A DNA stretch of 48,587 nucleotides from Dethiothermospora halolimnae (GCF_037577855.1 NZ_JBAKFX010000030.1:1-48587), one strand, 5' to 3'; shown: positions 1 to 8,905, counted from the first letter of the stretch. The notes: generated from the letters alone by a model not told the origin. Translations and numbers: made by a program.

Positions 1-98
1 GGTTAGACATTATACTTCTTTTCAAAATTAGTTAACATCTTATCTCATATTTATACGACGCTAGTCGCTTTTAAAAATTTTCGGATGAAAGTTTTGGT

Positions 99-749
99 TT
101 GAATAAATCTTCATGCGATTCCCGTGAAATCTTACTTACTAATATTGACTTTATGTATATTTCAAATATAGGATATATAGGTGATAAGCTTCATATCCAA
201 ACAAAATGGGTAGGGAATGGCAAGGATGATCATGGATATTTTTATTTTACTGATACAGAAAATAATAAGTTAGATATCAATCCATCAACCGTTCATTTTG
301 GAATAGATGAATCGGGAAATACAAAAGATAGGGGAGAATATATTGAGTATTTCTTTGATTTGAAAGATATTGATACTAAAGAAGCTTTATTAAAGGGATA
401 TTTTGTATCCAGTGATGAATATATAAAAGGGGATTGGAAAGTTAAGTTTAAGCTTCAATCTGTGAAAGAACAAAAAGAAGCTAGGTGTAAATTGGATTTT
501 GGAACATGGAAAGGAAATCATATTTATGCTTCACAATTAGGAGTTACACTACTAGGAACAGGAGAATATGATGGAAATCAGCTTAAAATTCATATTAATA
601 TGATAGATGGAACTACAAGGGATGTAGACTTTGCTACTTCTTTTGATAAGGAAGGGAAAATATACCTTAAGTATCTCACTAAGTTGCCAGTTGATAGTAC
701 AATGATAGAATCTTTAAGTATAAATGGAAAACAAGTTAAATTAAGATGA
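99..749 (+). pseudogene. 5'-truncated DUF4179/DUF5643-like protein remnant
   Basis: The 216-codon frame reads as a beta-rich extracellular domain and ends with an LSINGKQV-type segment, like the C-terminal half of DUF4179 anti-sigma-like proteins (membrane proteins of about 400 residues encoded beside an ECF sigma factor). The N-terminal cytoplasmic part and membrane helix are absent. The only start is TTG at 99, with no convincing ribosome binding site, and an in-frame stop lies at 72-74, so the gene is probably truncated rather than simply cut by the window edge. A strong hairpin terminator follows at 789. The family call rests on overall resemblance and is tentative; a short intact protein cannot be excluded. 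Confidence 0.5.
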
Positions 750-788
750 AATCTAAAGACATAAAGTAAGAGTTGTATCCAAATTAAA

Positions 789-828
789 CCGGTTGGAATG
801 AAAATTCATTTTAACCGGCACTTTTTTT
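789..828 (+). terminator. Rho-independent terminator
   Basis: A 14-bp hairpin (789-802 with 805-818, beginning CCGGTT and ending AACCGG, with some G-U pairs) is followed by seven T at 822-828. It ends transcription of the DUF4179-like remnant. Confidence 0.85.
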
Positions 829-866
829 GCTCTAAAAACCTATTAACAATAAAAATATACTATAAA

Positions 867-884
867 ACAATAAAAGTTTATTGT
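867..884. promoter_or_regulatory. Inverted repeat, possible operator of the reductase gene
   Basis: Perfect 8-bp arms (ACAATAAA / TTTATTGT) with a 2-nt spacer lie about 60 bp before the start of the flavoprotein gene at 945. The size fits a dimeric repressor site, but no regulator gene is adjacent. Confidence 0.4.
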
Positions 885-944
885 AAAACGATAAAAAATC
901 TGTTAGAATTAAATAAAAATACTTAGAACTTATGAGGTGAATTT

Positions 945-2006
945 ATGTATGATATTGTTATTGTAGGGGCAGGTCCCGCAGGATCTAATCTTGCACGATT
1001 GATTGGAGATAAATACAAGGTTTTGTTAATAGATAAACGGGATTTAGAAGATGATAATCCTAAAAACTTATCAAATAAATGTTGCGGAGGCTTACTGGCA
1101 CCGGATGCTCAAAAGATGATCGCAAAGTTAGGTCTAGGGATACCTAAAGATATTTTGGTTAATCCTCAACTTTTTGCTGTAAGGACCATTGATTTAACTA
1201 ATAATCTAGAAAGGTTATATCAGAGATTCTATTTTAATATGGATAGGGAAAAATTTGATAGATGGTTAGTTTCATTAATTCCAGCTAAAGTTGATAAAAG
1301 CTTTAACTCTCTTTTTAAAGGTTTCAATGAAATACCAGAAGGATATGAAATTAGATATACTTGTAATGGCCAGGGGAAATCTGCAAAGACAAGGATTATT
1401 GTAGGTGCTGATGGGGCCTATTCGAGAGTAAGAAAGTTTATTAATAAAGATATAGATACTCCTAAAAAGTATATCTCAATTCAAGAATGGTTTGAATGTT
1501 CATGTCATATACCTTATTTTACAGCAATTTTTGATGAAGAAATAAGTGATTTCTACTCTTGGATAATACCAAAGGAGAATTATCTATTATTGGGATCGGC
1601 CCTTAGACCTAAAAATGACACTAGAGAAAAGTACGATATGTTGAAAAGAAAACTAACACAGCTAGGTTTTAACTTTGATAATAAAATAAAAACAGAAGGT
1701 GCGTATATCTATAGACCTAAGAAATTATCACAGTTTTATCCAGGGAGGGATAGTATAGCTCTAGTTGGAGAAGCCGCAGGGGCTATTAGCCCTAGTTCTG
1801 CAGAAGGAATCAGCTATGCATTTAAGAGTTCTTTATATTTAGCTCAGAGTCTTGAAGAAGGCATAAATGGATTTTTAGAAAAATATAAATACAAGATAAA
1901 AAAGATAAAGTTAAATTTACTAATTAAAAATTTAAAATCCCCAGCCATGTATAATCCATTGCTTAGGAAGTTCGCTATGAAATCAGGTTTACAGAGTATT
2001 AAATAA
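945..2006 (+). CDS. FAD-dependent geranylgeranyl-reductase-family oxidoreductase
   Basis: 353-aa flavoprotein. Residues 4-20 carry the Rossmann FAD motif VGAGPAGSNLAR. A GADGAYSRVR motif near 155 and a second FAD-contact motif GEAAGAISPSSAEGI near 275 are the pattern of the geranylgeranyl reductase / FixC / p-hydroxybenzoate hydroxylase group. Family members reduce isoprenoid double bonds or hydroxylate aromatics; the substrate here is unknown. CCGG near residue 49 matches the CxGG-type motif of the reductase subgroup. A good ribosome binding site (GAGGTGA) precedes ATG 945. The gene stands alone, with a terminator upstream and an inverted repeat in its promoter region. Confidence 0.8.
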   Translation: MYDIVIVGAGPAGSNLARLIGDKYKVLLIDKRDLEDDNPKNLSNKCCGGLLAPDAQKMIAKLGLGIPKDILVNPQLFAVRTIDLTNNLERLYQRFYFNMDREKFDRWLVSLIPAKVDKSFNSLFKGFNEIPEGYEIRYTCNGQGKSAKTRIIVGADGAYSRVRKFINKDIDTPKKYISIQEWFECSCHIPYFTAIFDEEISDFYSWIIPKENYLLLGSALRPKNDTREKYDMLKRKLTQLGFNFDNKIKTEGAYIYRPKKLSQFYPGRDSIALVGEAAGAISPSSAEGISYAFKSSLYLAQSLEEGINGFLEKYKYKIKKIKLNLLIKNLKSPAMYNPLLRKFAMKSGLQSIK

Positions 2007-2143
2007 ATTAGGGAATAGAGCTAAGTTTTTAGCAGGATAATATATTGAAGTGAAAATATGTCTTACTATGGCAAGGGTAGATTATAGAGAAAGTAGGATT
2101 GGAACAATGGAGTGGAAACTTATTGAAATAAATGATATCTAAA

Positions 2144-2164
2144 AGGAAGTCAAAATGACTTCCT
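2144..2164 (-). terminator. Hairpin terminator of the 392-aa minus-strand gene
   Basis: Perfect 9-bp arms (AGGAAGTCA / TGACTTCCT) with a 3-nt loop, followed on the minus strand by TTTT. It sits 35 bp past the stop of the minus-strand gene and could serve both strands. Confidence 0.65.
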
Positions 2165-2198
2165 CTTAGTTCTTATATTCTTCCACTCCATCTAAGCT

Positions 2199-3377
2199 TT
2201 AGCAATTATCCTTGTTAAGTTTATCATTATAATCCAAGCAACATGAATTAAAATAGAGAGGATCCACATATTTACCACAGGGGTAGTATTTCCCCATAAC
2301 TTCCGGAGGAACGATTTCGCCTTCAGGTATATTTTTTGCTGAATAAGGAAAGCCTTGAGACACTTGATTGTTTCTATAGAAAAGTGTAAGTGGAACTAAT
2401 GGTAGATTACTGGCATCAATCCAATTAAAACCATTTTCCGGTGTCACATAGGATGGACGTGATGCTCCAAAACTTATAACAAGATTAACATATCCTTTTT
2501 TATCTACAATAGTCTGAAAATCACTAAGGGTGTAAAGTCCCAATAATCCCACTCTTGTTATAAAAGACATACTCCAATACCTCATGTTCTCATTGCCTAA
2601 GATTCCAATATTGTGATAGGTGTCGGGAAATGTGGGGGCTTTCCATCGAATAAATAACAACTTACCAGGATCTCTTTTTATTTGCTCTGAAACTATATAG
2701 ACCGTATTTAAATCAGGTTGTAAAATTCTTGTTGCGATGACACCTATACGGCTCCAGGTTAAATCACAGTTTTGTCCAACTATATCACTGCAATGATGGA
2801 TTGAAGTTTTTTTGTTTAAAATACTTATCGAGTTTAATGGATTTTCTGGCAATTCGTTTTTTTGGAAAACCCTAGCTAGTTTTGTTTTTCTGTAATCCCT
2901 TTCTACAGCACAATAAGTGATCTTAGGAAGTTCTACACCGCCTGTTTTGTCATAGCCGAGGCTTGGGACGTAAATTCGAAGCCCAATGAGTCCGAATCTA
3001 TTTGGGGAACCATCTTTTAAATTTCCTGCATAAAAGGTATTATTACCTGCTTCTGGAACAAAGTGTTCTGAACCCTGTGGTGGAGCAGTAGGACGGATTT
3101 TTATAGTGTAATTGCGATTGTTTGCATTCCAATTGGCACCAGGTAAAAAAGGATTGGTACTCCCAGGGTCTGGAATTAATGCTTGATCGGGGGCGGTAGC
3201 TATAACAGTATCAATTTGTCCAATTAAAGTAAAAGACATATATCTTGCATAGGAGAACTGTCCTTTAATAACAATCTCAGTATCAGGATTCACTTCATAT
3301 GGAAAAACATAATAACTAGCATTGAAGTCTCCCAACATCAATAAAGAGTCACTGGGTTGTTGAATCCATTTTTGCAT
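2199..3377 (-). CDS. Conserved hypothetical protein, beta-rich, 392 aa
   Basis: I do not recognise a named family. The protein is rich in Pro, Asn and aromatic residues, has no signal peptide or membrane segment, and looks beta-structured. Recognisable blocks are GQFSYARYMSFTLIG near residue 40, PDPGSTNPFLPGA near 70 and RIYVPSLGYDKTGGV near 135; similar blocks occur in uncharacterised proteins of other bacteria, from memory. The longer reading starts at GTG 3386, but the AAGGAG site is correctly spaced (8 nt) only for ATG 3377, so I use that start. Base composition looks less AT-rich than its neighbours, hinting at acquisition. It is monocistronic, with a hairpin downstream at 2144. Confidence 0.6.
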   Translation of the reverse strand: MQKWIQQPSDSLLMLGDFNASYYVFPYEVNPDTEIVIKGQFSYARYMSFTLIGQIDTVIATAPDQALIPDPGSTNPFLPGANWNANNRNYTIKIRPTAPPQGSEHFVPEAGNNTFYAGNLKDGSPNRFGLIGLRIYVPSLGYDKTGGVELPKITYCAVERDYRKTKLARVFQKNELPENPLNSISILNKKTSIHHCSDIVGQNCDLTWSRIGVIATRILQPDLNTVYIVSEQIKRDPGKLLFIRWKAPTFPDTYHNIGILGNENMRYWSMSFITRVGLLGLYTLSDFQTIVDKKGYVNLVISFGASRPSYVTPENGFNWIDASNLPLVPLTLFYRNNQVSQGFPYSAKNIPEGEIVPPEVMGKYYPCGKYVDPLYFNSCCLDYNDKLNKDNC

Positions 3378-3540
3378 AAGAAACACTCCTTGAAATAATT
3401 TTTTTGTTTTATAATATGCAAAGGTTAAAAGGTTGTGAATAAAGGGTAAGATGTCATTGAAGACAAGTTTGAGCTCTGTATATGGTGGGATTATGAGATA
3501 AAGAAATCTAGTTTATAGTCATACTGATGACAATCAGCCA

Positions 3541-3579
3541 AAATCAAAACCTACTGAATCTTTCAGTAGGTTTTGATTT
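3541..3579. terminator. Strong bidirectional terminator hairpin
   Basis: Perfect 17-bp arms (3541-3557 and 3563-3579) with a 5-nt loop and T-rich flanks on both strands. On the minus strand it lies about 50 bp after the 34-aa small gene at 3631-3735, which is its most likely client. Confidence 0.8.
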
Positions 3580-3630
3580 TTATGCTAGTTTTTTTATTGG
3601 GTTACAGATTATAATTATTATACTGGTAGT

Positions 3631-3735
3631 TTAGCAGTCAAAGAGGTATGGGTAAATATAATAACCAAGAATACCCCATACTAACAAAAATAAAATAATT
3701 TCGTCATTTCTACATGTATCAAATCCAAATCCCAT
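3631..3735 (-). CDS. Small membrane peptide, 34 aa, possibly sporulation-related
   Basis: A short gene within the 3378-3947 gap. On the minus strand GAGGTGA is followed by ATG at 3735 and a 34-codon frame. The peptide starts MGFGFDTCRNDE, then has one hydrophobic helix (residues 13-29) with aromatic residues, and ends FDC. A glycine/aromatic N-terminus plus one helix resembles the very small spore membrane peptides of Bacilli and Clostridia (YjcZ-like), but I cannot assign it to a family. The good ribosome binding site and the strong terminator downstream support a real gene. Confidence 0.55.
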   Translation of the reverse strand: MGFGFDTCRNDEIILFLLVWGILGYYIYPYLFDC

Positions 3736-3947
3736 GATTTCACCTCACTTTATTGTTGGGTCATATTATTCTCTTAATTTAGTATATTCAATACTCAATA
3801 ATAAGTGATAAGTTAATAGATATAATTTTTTAGTTATATTAAATAGCTAAATGCTAAAAATATATAAGTAGATATTATATTTACAAAAATTTTATTAGAC
3901 AAATAAAATTAATAAAGCAATTTATAATTATATTTGGAGGGAAAAAA

Positions 3948-5078
3948 TTGAAAGCTATAACTTATCAGGGAATGAAAAATGTCAAAGTTAAAGATGTAAG
4001 AGACCCTAAAATCGAGAACCCAGATGATATTATTATTAAGGTAACTTCAACTGCAATATGTGGTTCAGATTTACATTTAATACATGGGATGATACCGAAT
4101 ACACCAAAGGATTATATTATTGGTCATGAGACAATGGGTATCGTTGAAGAAATAGGGAAAGATGTTAAGAAGGTAAAAAAAGGTGATAGAGTTATAGTGC
4201 CTTTTCCAATTTCATGTGGACATTGTTGGTACTGTGAACATGATCTATGGAGTCAATGCGATAACTCAAATCCCAATGGAGAAGCAGGTGCTATCTTTGG
4301 ATATAGTGAAACATTAGGAGGATATGATGGTGGTCAAGCAGAGTATTTAAGGGTGCCATATGCTAATGTAGGTCCAACTATTGTTCCAGAAGAGTTGACG
4401 GATGAACAGGTATTATTTTTAACAGACATACTACCTACAGCCTATTGGGGAGTTGAAAATGGAGGTGTTAGAATAGGAGATACTGTAGTAGTTTTAGGAT
4501 GTGGTCCAGTGGGATTATTAGCCCAAAAATGGGCCGCCTATATGGGAGCAAGTAGAATAATAGCAGTTGATAGAGTCGAGTATAGATTAAAACATGCCAA
4601 ACAATTTAATGATGTAGAAATAATAAACTTTGAAGATTATGATAATACAGGTGAGTATATTAAGGATATAACAGATGGAGGGGCAGATGTAGTTATCGAT
4701 TGCGTTGGAATGGATGGGAAAATGACAGGTGTAGAAAAGGTAGAGACATTACTTAAACTTCAAGGAGGATCTAAATCAGCTATAGAAATAGCCACTCAAG
4801 CAGTAAGGAAAGGTGGTACAGTTTCTATTGTAGGAGTGTATGGAGCAAGATATAATGCCTTTCCATTAGGTGATTTTTTTGCTAGAAATATTACACTGAA
4901 AATGGGACAATGTCCAGTCCATTCATATGTAGATCCTATATTAGATATCATAAAATCTAAAAAGATTGATCCAACAGATATTATCACACATAAATTACCT
5001 CTAAATAAAGGGGAACATGCTTATAAAATATTTGATGAGAAGAAGGATGATTGTATAAAAGTAATTCTTAAGCCTTAA
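3948..5078 (+). CDS. Zinc-dependent alcohol dehydrogenase (MDR family)
   Basis: 376-aa medium-chain dehydrogenase of the formaldehyde-dehydrogenase-like subgroup. Catalytic zinc ligands are visible as Cys38 (AICGSD), His60 and Glu61 (GHE). Structural zinc ligands are Cys90, Cys93, Cys96 and Cys104. The GCGPVG dinucleotide-binding loop is at 184-189, and Asp208 at the end of the next strand favours NAD over NADP. The insert around 235-260 and the total length fit glutathione-independent formaldehyde or similar dehydrogenases. Translation starts at TTG 3948, seven bases after GGAGGG. The gene is monocistronic, closed by a terminator at 5085. The substrate is unknown. Confidence 0.88.
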   Translation: MKAITYQGMKNVKVKDVRDPKIENPDDIIIKVTSTAICGSDLHLIHGMIPNTPKDYIIGHETMGIVEEIGKDVKKVKKGDRVIVPFPISCGHCWYCEHDLWSQCDNSNPNGEAGAIFGYSETLGGYDGGQAEYLRVPYANVGPTIVPEELTDEQVLFLTDILPTAYWGVENGGVRIGDTVVVLGCGPVGLLAQKWAAYMGASRIIAVDRVEYRLKHAKQFNDVEIINFEDYDNTGEYIKDITDGGADVVIDCVGMDGKMTGVEKVETLLKLQGGSKSAIEIATQAVRKGGTVSIVGVYGARYNAFPLGDFFARNITLKMGQCPVHSYVDPILDIIKSKKIDPTDIITHKLPLNKGEHAYKIFDEKKDDCIKVILKP

Positions 5079-5084
5079 CTATTT

Positions 5085-5130
5085 AAAATAACTGTCTATT
5101 ATTTTTATAAAAATAATAGACAGTTATTTT
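5085..5130. terminator. Terminator of the alcohol dehydrogenase gene
   Basis: Long near-perfect palindrome with 22-bp arms (core ACTGTCTATT / AATAGACAGT) just after the stop codon, AT-rich at the base, giving T-rich ends on both strands. Confidence 0.75.
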
Positions 5131-5275
5131 AAATTAGAGAAGTTTTTTTACGATTGTTTAACGATAACTAATAAGATGTATATATTGCTATTAAGAAATT
5201 TTTGTGATACATTATTTACATAAAAATTAAAAAAATATATAATGAGGTAATTTTTAATAAAAAATTGATTATAAG

Positions 5276-5450
5276 GGCGCCTAAGAGAGAGTGGTGGTTA
5301 TCTAATCTTTTGCTGATATCATCAAAAGACTAGATAACCAAAGCCAATGGACGAAATTATAGCTATATAAAGTGTTATACCCTTTCGTAAGTAGTTTGAG
5401 AGATGAGCATACCGAAATGTTAGGTTATATTGTATAAAGGTATGCGAAGG
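5276..5450 (+). ncRNA. Candidate structured RNA in the 5131-5509 gap
   Basis: Clearly richer in G and C than the flanking DNA and without an open frame. Three consecutive stems are visible. Stem A pairs 5295-5312 with 5323-5340 (18 bp, one mismatch). Stem B pairs ACGAAA 5351-5356 with TTTCGT 5383-5388, with an inner helix 5358-5363 / 5374-5379. Stem C pairs GCATACC 5407-5413 with GGTATGC 5439-5445. I do not recognise a known riboswitch class. A decayed group II intron domain I piece is an alternative, since the GATGAG...AATGTTA...GTATAA order is reminiscent of such introns. It ends about 60 bp before the PhnB-like gene, so it could be that gene's leader. Confidence 0.45.
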
Positions 5451-5509
5451 TATAGAAAGGATAAATAATATTTAATTATTATATTAATAATCTAAAGGAG
5501 TGAAAAATA

Positions 5510-5935
5510 ATGAGTATAGTTGTTACACCTAATTTTCATTTTAAGGGAAATTGTTCTGAAGCGATTGAATTATATAAAAAGGTGTTTAATGCCAAAATAC
5601 TTTGTTTATTTAAAAATGAAGATGCCAATCCCCTTGATTATATTTCTGATATAAATCAATCCTCACTTGTATATCATGCAGAAATGATTATTGGTAAAAC
5701 AAGGATCATGATGTCAGATATAGTTGAAGATCACAAGCATAAAGAAGGAAATTCCATTTCACTTGTGATTACATTTGATACAGCAAAGGATGTTAAGAAA
5801 GCATACGAAATTTTAATAAAAGAGGGAAATGTATTATCGCCTATGCAAAGTACTACATATTCATCATGCTTTGTATCACTTATTGATAAATTCGGCATGA
5901 GATGGGAGCTAATGACGGAACAAACAGAAGTATGA
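5510..5935 (+). CDS. PhnB-like VOC-family protein
   Basis: 141-aa glyoxalase/bleomycin-resistance fold protein of the PhnB (COG2764) type. It opens with a VTPNFHFKGNCSEAIELYKKVF block, typical of the first beta-alpha-beta unit, has MIIGKTRIMMSD in the middle and ends with KFGMRWELMTE, the usual C-terminal strand. Despite the name, members are not linked to phosphonate use; their functions are mostly unknown. Good ribosome binding site (AAAGGAGTG). No operon partner. Confidence 0.8.
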   Translation: MSIVVTPNFHFKGNCSEAIELYKKVFNAKILCLFKNEDANPLDYISDINQSSLVYHAEMIIGKTRIMMSDIVEDHKHKEGNSISLVITFDTAKDVKKAYEILIKEGNVLSPMQSTTYSSCFVSLIDKFGMRWELMTEQTEV

Positions 5936-6030
5936 TTAGCTTTAAAAAATTATAATATACTTCAAAGAAGAACGTGCTAATATTTTTACGTTCCTCAACT
6001 TAAAACATTATAATTATAGTCTAATTATGG

Positions 6031-6036
6031 TATAAT
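6031..6036 (+). promoter_or_regulatory. -10 element before the secreted helical protein
   Basis: TATAAT sits 44 bp before ATG 6080. The matching -35 (around 6008) is poor, so this is only a probable promoter. Confidence 0.4.
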
Positions 6037-6079
6037 TATTAATATAAAAATTACAAAATTTATATTTGGAGGAGATATT

Positions 6080-8146
6080 ATGAAAAGAACCTGTTATATG
6101 CTGGCAACTATACTTATCATTAATTTAATACCCTATAGCGTTTTTGCAGATAAGGACGAAACGTCTGATAAGATCTTTGAAAAAAGTGAATTTATTGAAT
6201 TATATACAAGTATATATGATAGTGTAATGGATATATTAAATTCTTCTATGAAAGACACAGAGAAAGAAGAAAAACTTGAAAATTTATTTAATAAATATAA
6301 ACTAAATGAAGATGAGACGGAACTTCCAAAGTTTTTAATTGATATTGGCAGTTATAAACATAGAGAGCGATTGATGCACATCATTACGGATGAGTTGGTA
6401 AATACTATAGAAATAAAAATAGAAGATATATGTTTTAAAGAGAAGAATCCGACAAATAGAATTAATAAAATAGAGGATTTACTAAAATTCTATAAGCTTG
6501 ATGATGAAATTAGCAAGTATGAAATAATGAAGCTAGATAATAGGTTTGATTCTATAGATATATATGAACAGATATCGGATATAATAGAAAAATATAATGT
6601 TAAAAAGCAGTTAGCTTTCTCTATTAATAATGTGGTGGATAGAATAGATAATTCTCAAGATTATGACCATATAAAAACAATACTTGATAAATATCTTATG
6701 GCTCAAAAACTAGATGCTCTCATAGATTCTAATGATTTAGTAAAAATAATAAAGAAAACAAAAGATAACGATAAAAGGGTAAAGTTATTATTTGATGAAA
6801 TAATTATAAAGAAAAATGAACAATACTTTAAAGAAAGAGTAGAAAATATCGCATATGAAATTATTGATGAGTTAGATTATAATAAATATTATAATTGTGT
6901 AGATAGTATAATTACAATTTTAAAGAATAATGGGATAGGATATGATTGGGATTTAGAGGAAGGTATACTTAATGTTTTTGAATATGCTGACCAAGGGTAC
7001 AAGACAAAACAAGAAGCAATACAGTCGGAAATTTTTACTAAGCTAAAGTTTTCATACTCCAAAGAAGAGATAAATTCTACATTAGAAGAGATAGTTTCTA
7101 TACTTGAAGCTGTGGTTGAAGATGAAAATAATTATAAAAGGGTCAGTAGAGAAAATTCCGATGAAATATATGAAGAATTTTTAGATATTGTTTATGAATA
7201 TAAAATAAAGGATATTAAACAATATGTAATACCTGAAGATATAGCTTATGTTTACTATGAATATGAAGATTTAGGATATGATACTGCTTTAGAGGCCATT
7301 GTAAATCACTTAAGAGAAGTGCTAAATAAAAGTGAGTTGGATGATAGTATTTTAAAGATTGTTGAAGAGAGTCAGTATAGTCTACCAGTTATAATTGAAA
7401 ATTTAACAATTTATTTAAATAATGAAAGTGAATATGAAGAGTACTTAGATACACCGAAAATTACCGAGATAATAAATTCTAAACCAGAAAATATGGATAC
7501 TATTATAGTAAATCTAATCCTTGACGGTATAATTGAATCTAAGAAAGAAGATATTATTTGGTTTATTGATTTTATGGATGAATTAAGTAATCCAGGTTAT
7601 AGGGATAAAGAAATAAGAATAGCAGATATTTTAGATGATAATATGTTATATCCTCTTGTCGATGAAGACGAGATTATGGATATATATGCAGAATATAATG
7701 ATAGTGATATTTCTTTAAAACAAGAGTTATATGATAAATTATTTAAAAAATTAGTTTTGCCTAAAACTAATATAGAAAATACAATCAAGAATAGTATTAT
7801 AAGAATTATTGAAAAAAAAGATTTTATGAGTAATCAAGATTTAGAACATGAAATAGATAATAGTCTTATGTTTTCAGGGTTAAACACTTATGTGATTCAA
7901 AATGACATTAAAAATGCCTATATTTTCCCATTAAAATATGGATATAGCGATAGAGAATCTGGTATTATAAAAATAATTAAAGGTGGTATGAATGAGAAAA
8001 TATCTTCTGAAATACAGGAGATATTTAATAAAAACTTAAATGAAAAGGAGACGGAAAAGGAAATAAGGATTATTTTAAAGAAAAATTATCTACATTGTAA
8101 TATGAGTTTTTCTGAAATAAAAGCAAAGTATCTTCAACAGAATTAA
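6080..8146 (+). CDS. Large secreted, acidic, all-helical protein with internal repeats
   Basis: 688 aa, no recognised family. A signal peptide is clear: MKR, a hydrophobic stretch, then cleavage near VFA-DK at residue 24. The remainder is highly charged (Glu, Asp, Lys, Ile) with almost no Cys, Pro or Gly, so it is probably all alpha-helical. A motif of the form Y-x(3-4)-GY-x-T/D-x(2-3)-E-x-I recurs near residues 300-315, 391-407 and 614-630, with a weaker copy near 533. N-terminal segments with EKLENLFNKYKL, IEDLLKFYKL and TILDKYL also look repeated. No anchoring signal is seen. Ribosome binding site TTGGAGGAG. Probably an extracellular structural or binding protein. Confidence 0.6.
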   Translation: MKRTCYMLATILIINLIPYSVFADKDETSDKIFEKSEFIELYTSIYDSVMDILNSSMKDTEKEEKLENLFNKYKLNEDETELPKFLIDIGSYKHRERLMHIITDELVNTIEIKIEDICFKEKNPTNRINKIEDLLKFYKLDDEISKYEIMKLDNRFDSIDIYEQISDIIEKYNVKKQLAFSINNVVDRIDNSQDYDHIKTILDKYLMAQKLDALIDSNDLVKIIKKTKDNDKRVKLLFDEIIIKKNEQYFKERVENIAYEIIDELDYNKYYNCVDSIITILKNNGIGYDWDLEEGILNVFEYADQGYKTKQEAIQSEIFTKLKFSYSKEEINSTLEEIVSILEAVVEDENNYKRVSRENSDEIYEEFLDIVYEYKIKDIKQYVIPEDIAYVYYEYEDLGYDTALEAIVNHLREVLNKSELDDSILKIVEESQYSLPVIIENLTIYLNNESEYEEYLDTPKITEIINSKPENMDTIIVNLILDGIIESKKEDIIWFIDFMDELSNPGYRDKEIRIADILDDNMLYPLVDEDEIMDIYAEYNDSDISLKQELYDKLFKKLVLPKTNIENTIKNSIIRIIEKKDFMSNQDLEHEIDNSLMFSGLNTYVIQNDIKNAYIFPLKYGYSDRESGIIKIIKGGMNEKISSEIQEIFNKNLNEKETEKEIRIILKKNYLHCNMSFSEIKAKYLQQN

Positions 8147-8234
8147 TAAGTTAATGTTTTAGGGATTTATGCTTTTTATTGCATAGTAACATTTTTGGTT
8201 CGTACCCTTTAGTGTAACTTACTTGACAATATGT

Positions 8235-8240
8235 TATAAT
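8235..8240 (+). promoter_or_regulatory. Extended -10 promoter of the TetR gene
   Basis: TG-T-TATAAT (8232-8240) is an extended -10, 36 bp before ATG 8276; no good -35 is needed or seen. Confidence 0.45.
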
Positions 8241-8275
8241 TTTAAATATAGGTAAATCACTGAGGAGGTAGCCTT

Positions 8276-8878
8276 ATGGCAGAACAATATACCAAGAATA
8301 TGATTCGTGAAGTTTTTATAATGATGCTAAATGATCGGCCCCTTAGCAAGATTACAGTTAAGGATATTGCTAAAGAATGTAAGATTAATAGGAATACTTT
8401 TTATTATCATTATACAGATATATATGAACTCTTGTCAGAACTTTTTCAACGGGAACTTCAGATAGTTATTGATGAATATAATGACACTCTTTCTTGGGAA
8501 GAGAGTTTCCTTGTGGCTGCTAAGTTTACTTTAGAAAATAGAAAGGCTATTTATCATGTGTATAATTCTATGCACAGGGAGGAGTTGGAAAATTATATAT
8601 ATAATACATCAGGAAATATCATGATTCGTTATATAGAAAAAGCAAGCGATGGTATTTCAGCTTCTTCAGGAGATAAAAAACTGATTGCTTCCTTTTATCA
8701 GTGTGCCCTTACTGAAATGGTACTACGTTGGATTGCTACTGGAATGAAGGAAGACCCTGATACTATAATTAGACGAATTGGTAAGCTTTTTAATGGTAAT
8801 ATAGCCTTATCTCTTAAGCGAAGTGCTGATTTAGAGGATATCTGGGAGAAAGATCACAGGAGATTTTTTTCTTATTAG
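8276..8878 (+). CDS. TetR/AcrR-family regulator
   Basis: 200 aa. The N-terminal helix-turn-helix is clear: ITVKDIAKECKINRNTFYYHY at about residues 25-45, followed by a helical ligand/dimer domain. The NTFYYHY recognition helix and length match DhaS/YxbF-type TetR proteins. It lies directly before the oleate hydratase gene, with a strong terminator between them, so it is a separate transcript; control of the hydratase by fatty acids is an inference from proximity. GAGGAGG lies six bases before the ATG. Confidence 0.85.
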   Translation: MAEQYTKNMIREVFIMMLNDRPLSKITVKDIAKECKINRNTFYYHYTDIYELLSELFQRELQIVIDEYNDTLSWEESFLVAAKFTLENRKAIYHVYNSMHREELENYIYNTSGNIMIRYIEKASDGISASSGDKKLIASFYQCALTEMVLRWIATGMKEDPDTIIRRIGKLFNGNIALSLKRSADLEDIWEKDHRRFFSY

Positions 8879-8905
8879 ACATTTTAATATTGGTATTTAA
8901 AAGAT

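Noticed and set aside
2069..2143. 24-codon frame MARVDYRESRIG... between the reductase gene and the minus-strand gene
   Set aside because: No ribosome binding site and too short to judge; at most a gene remnant.
5936..6030. Weak GAACGT/ACGTTC hairpin after the PhnB-like gene
   Set aside because: Only six pairs, a 12-nt loop and a poor T tail; not called as a terminator.
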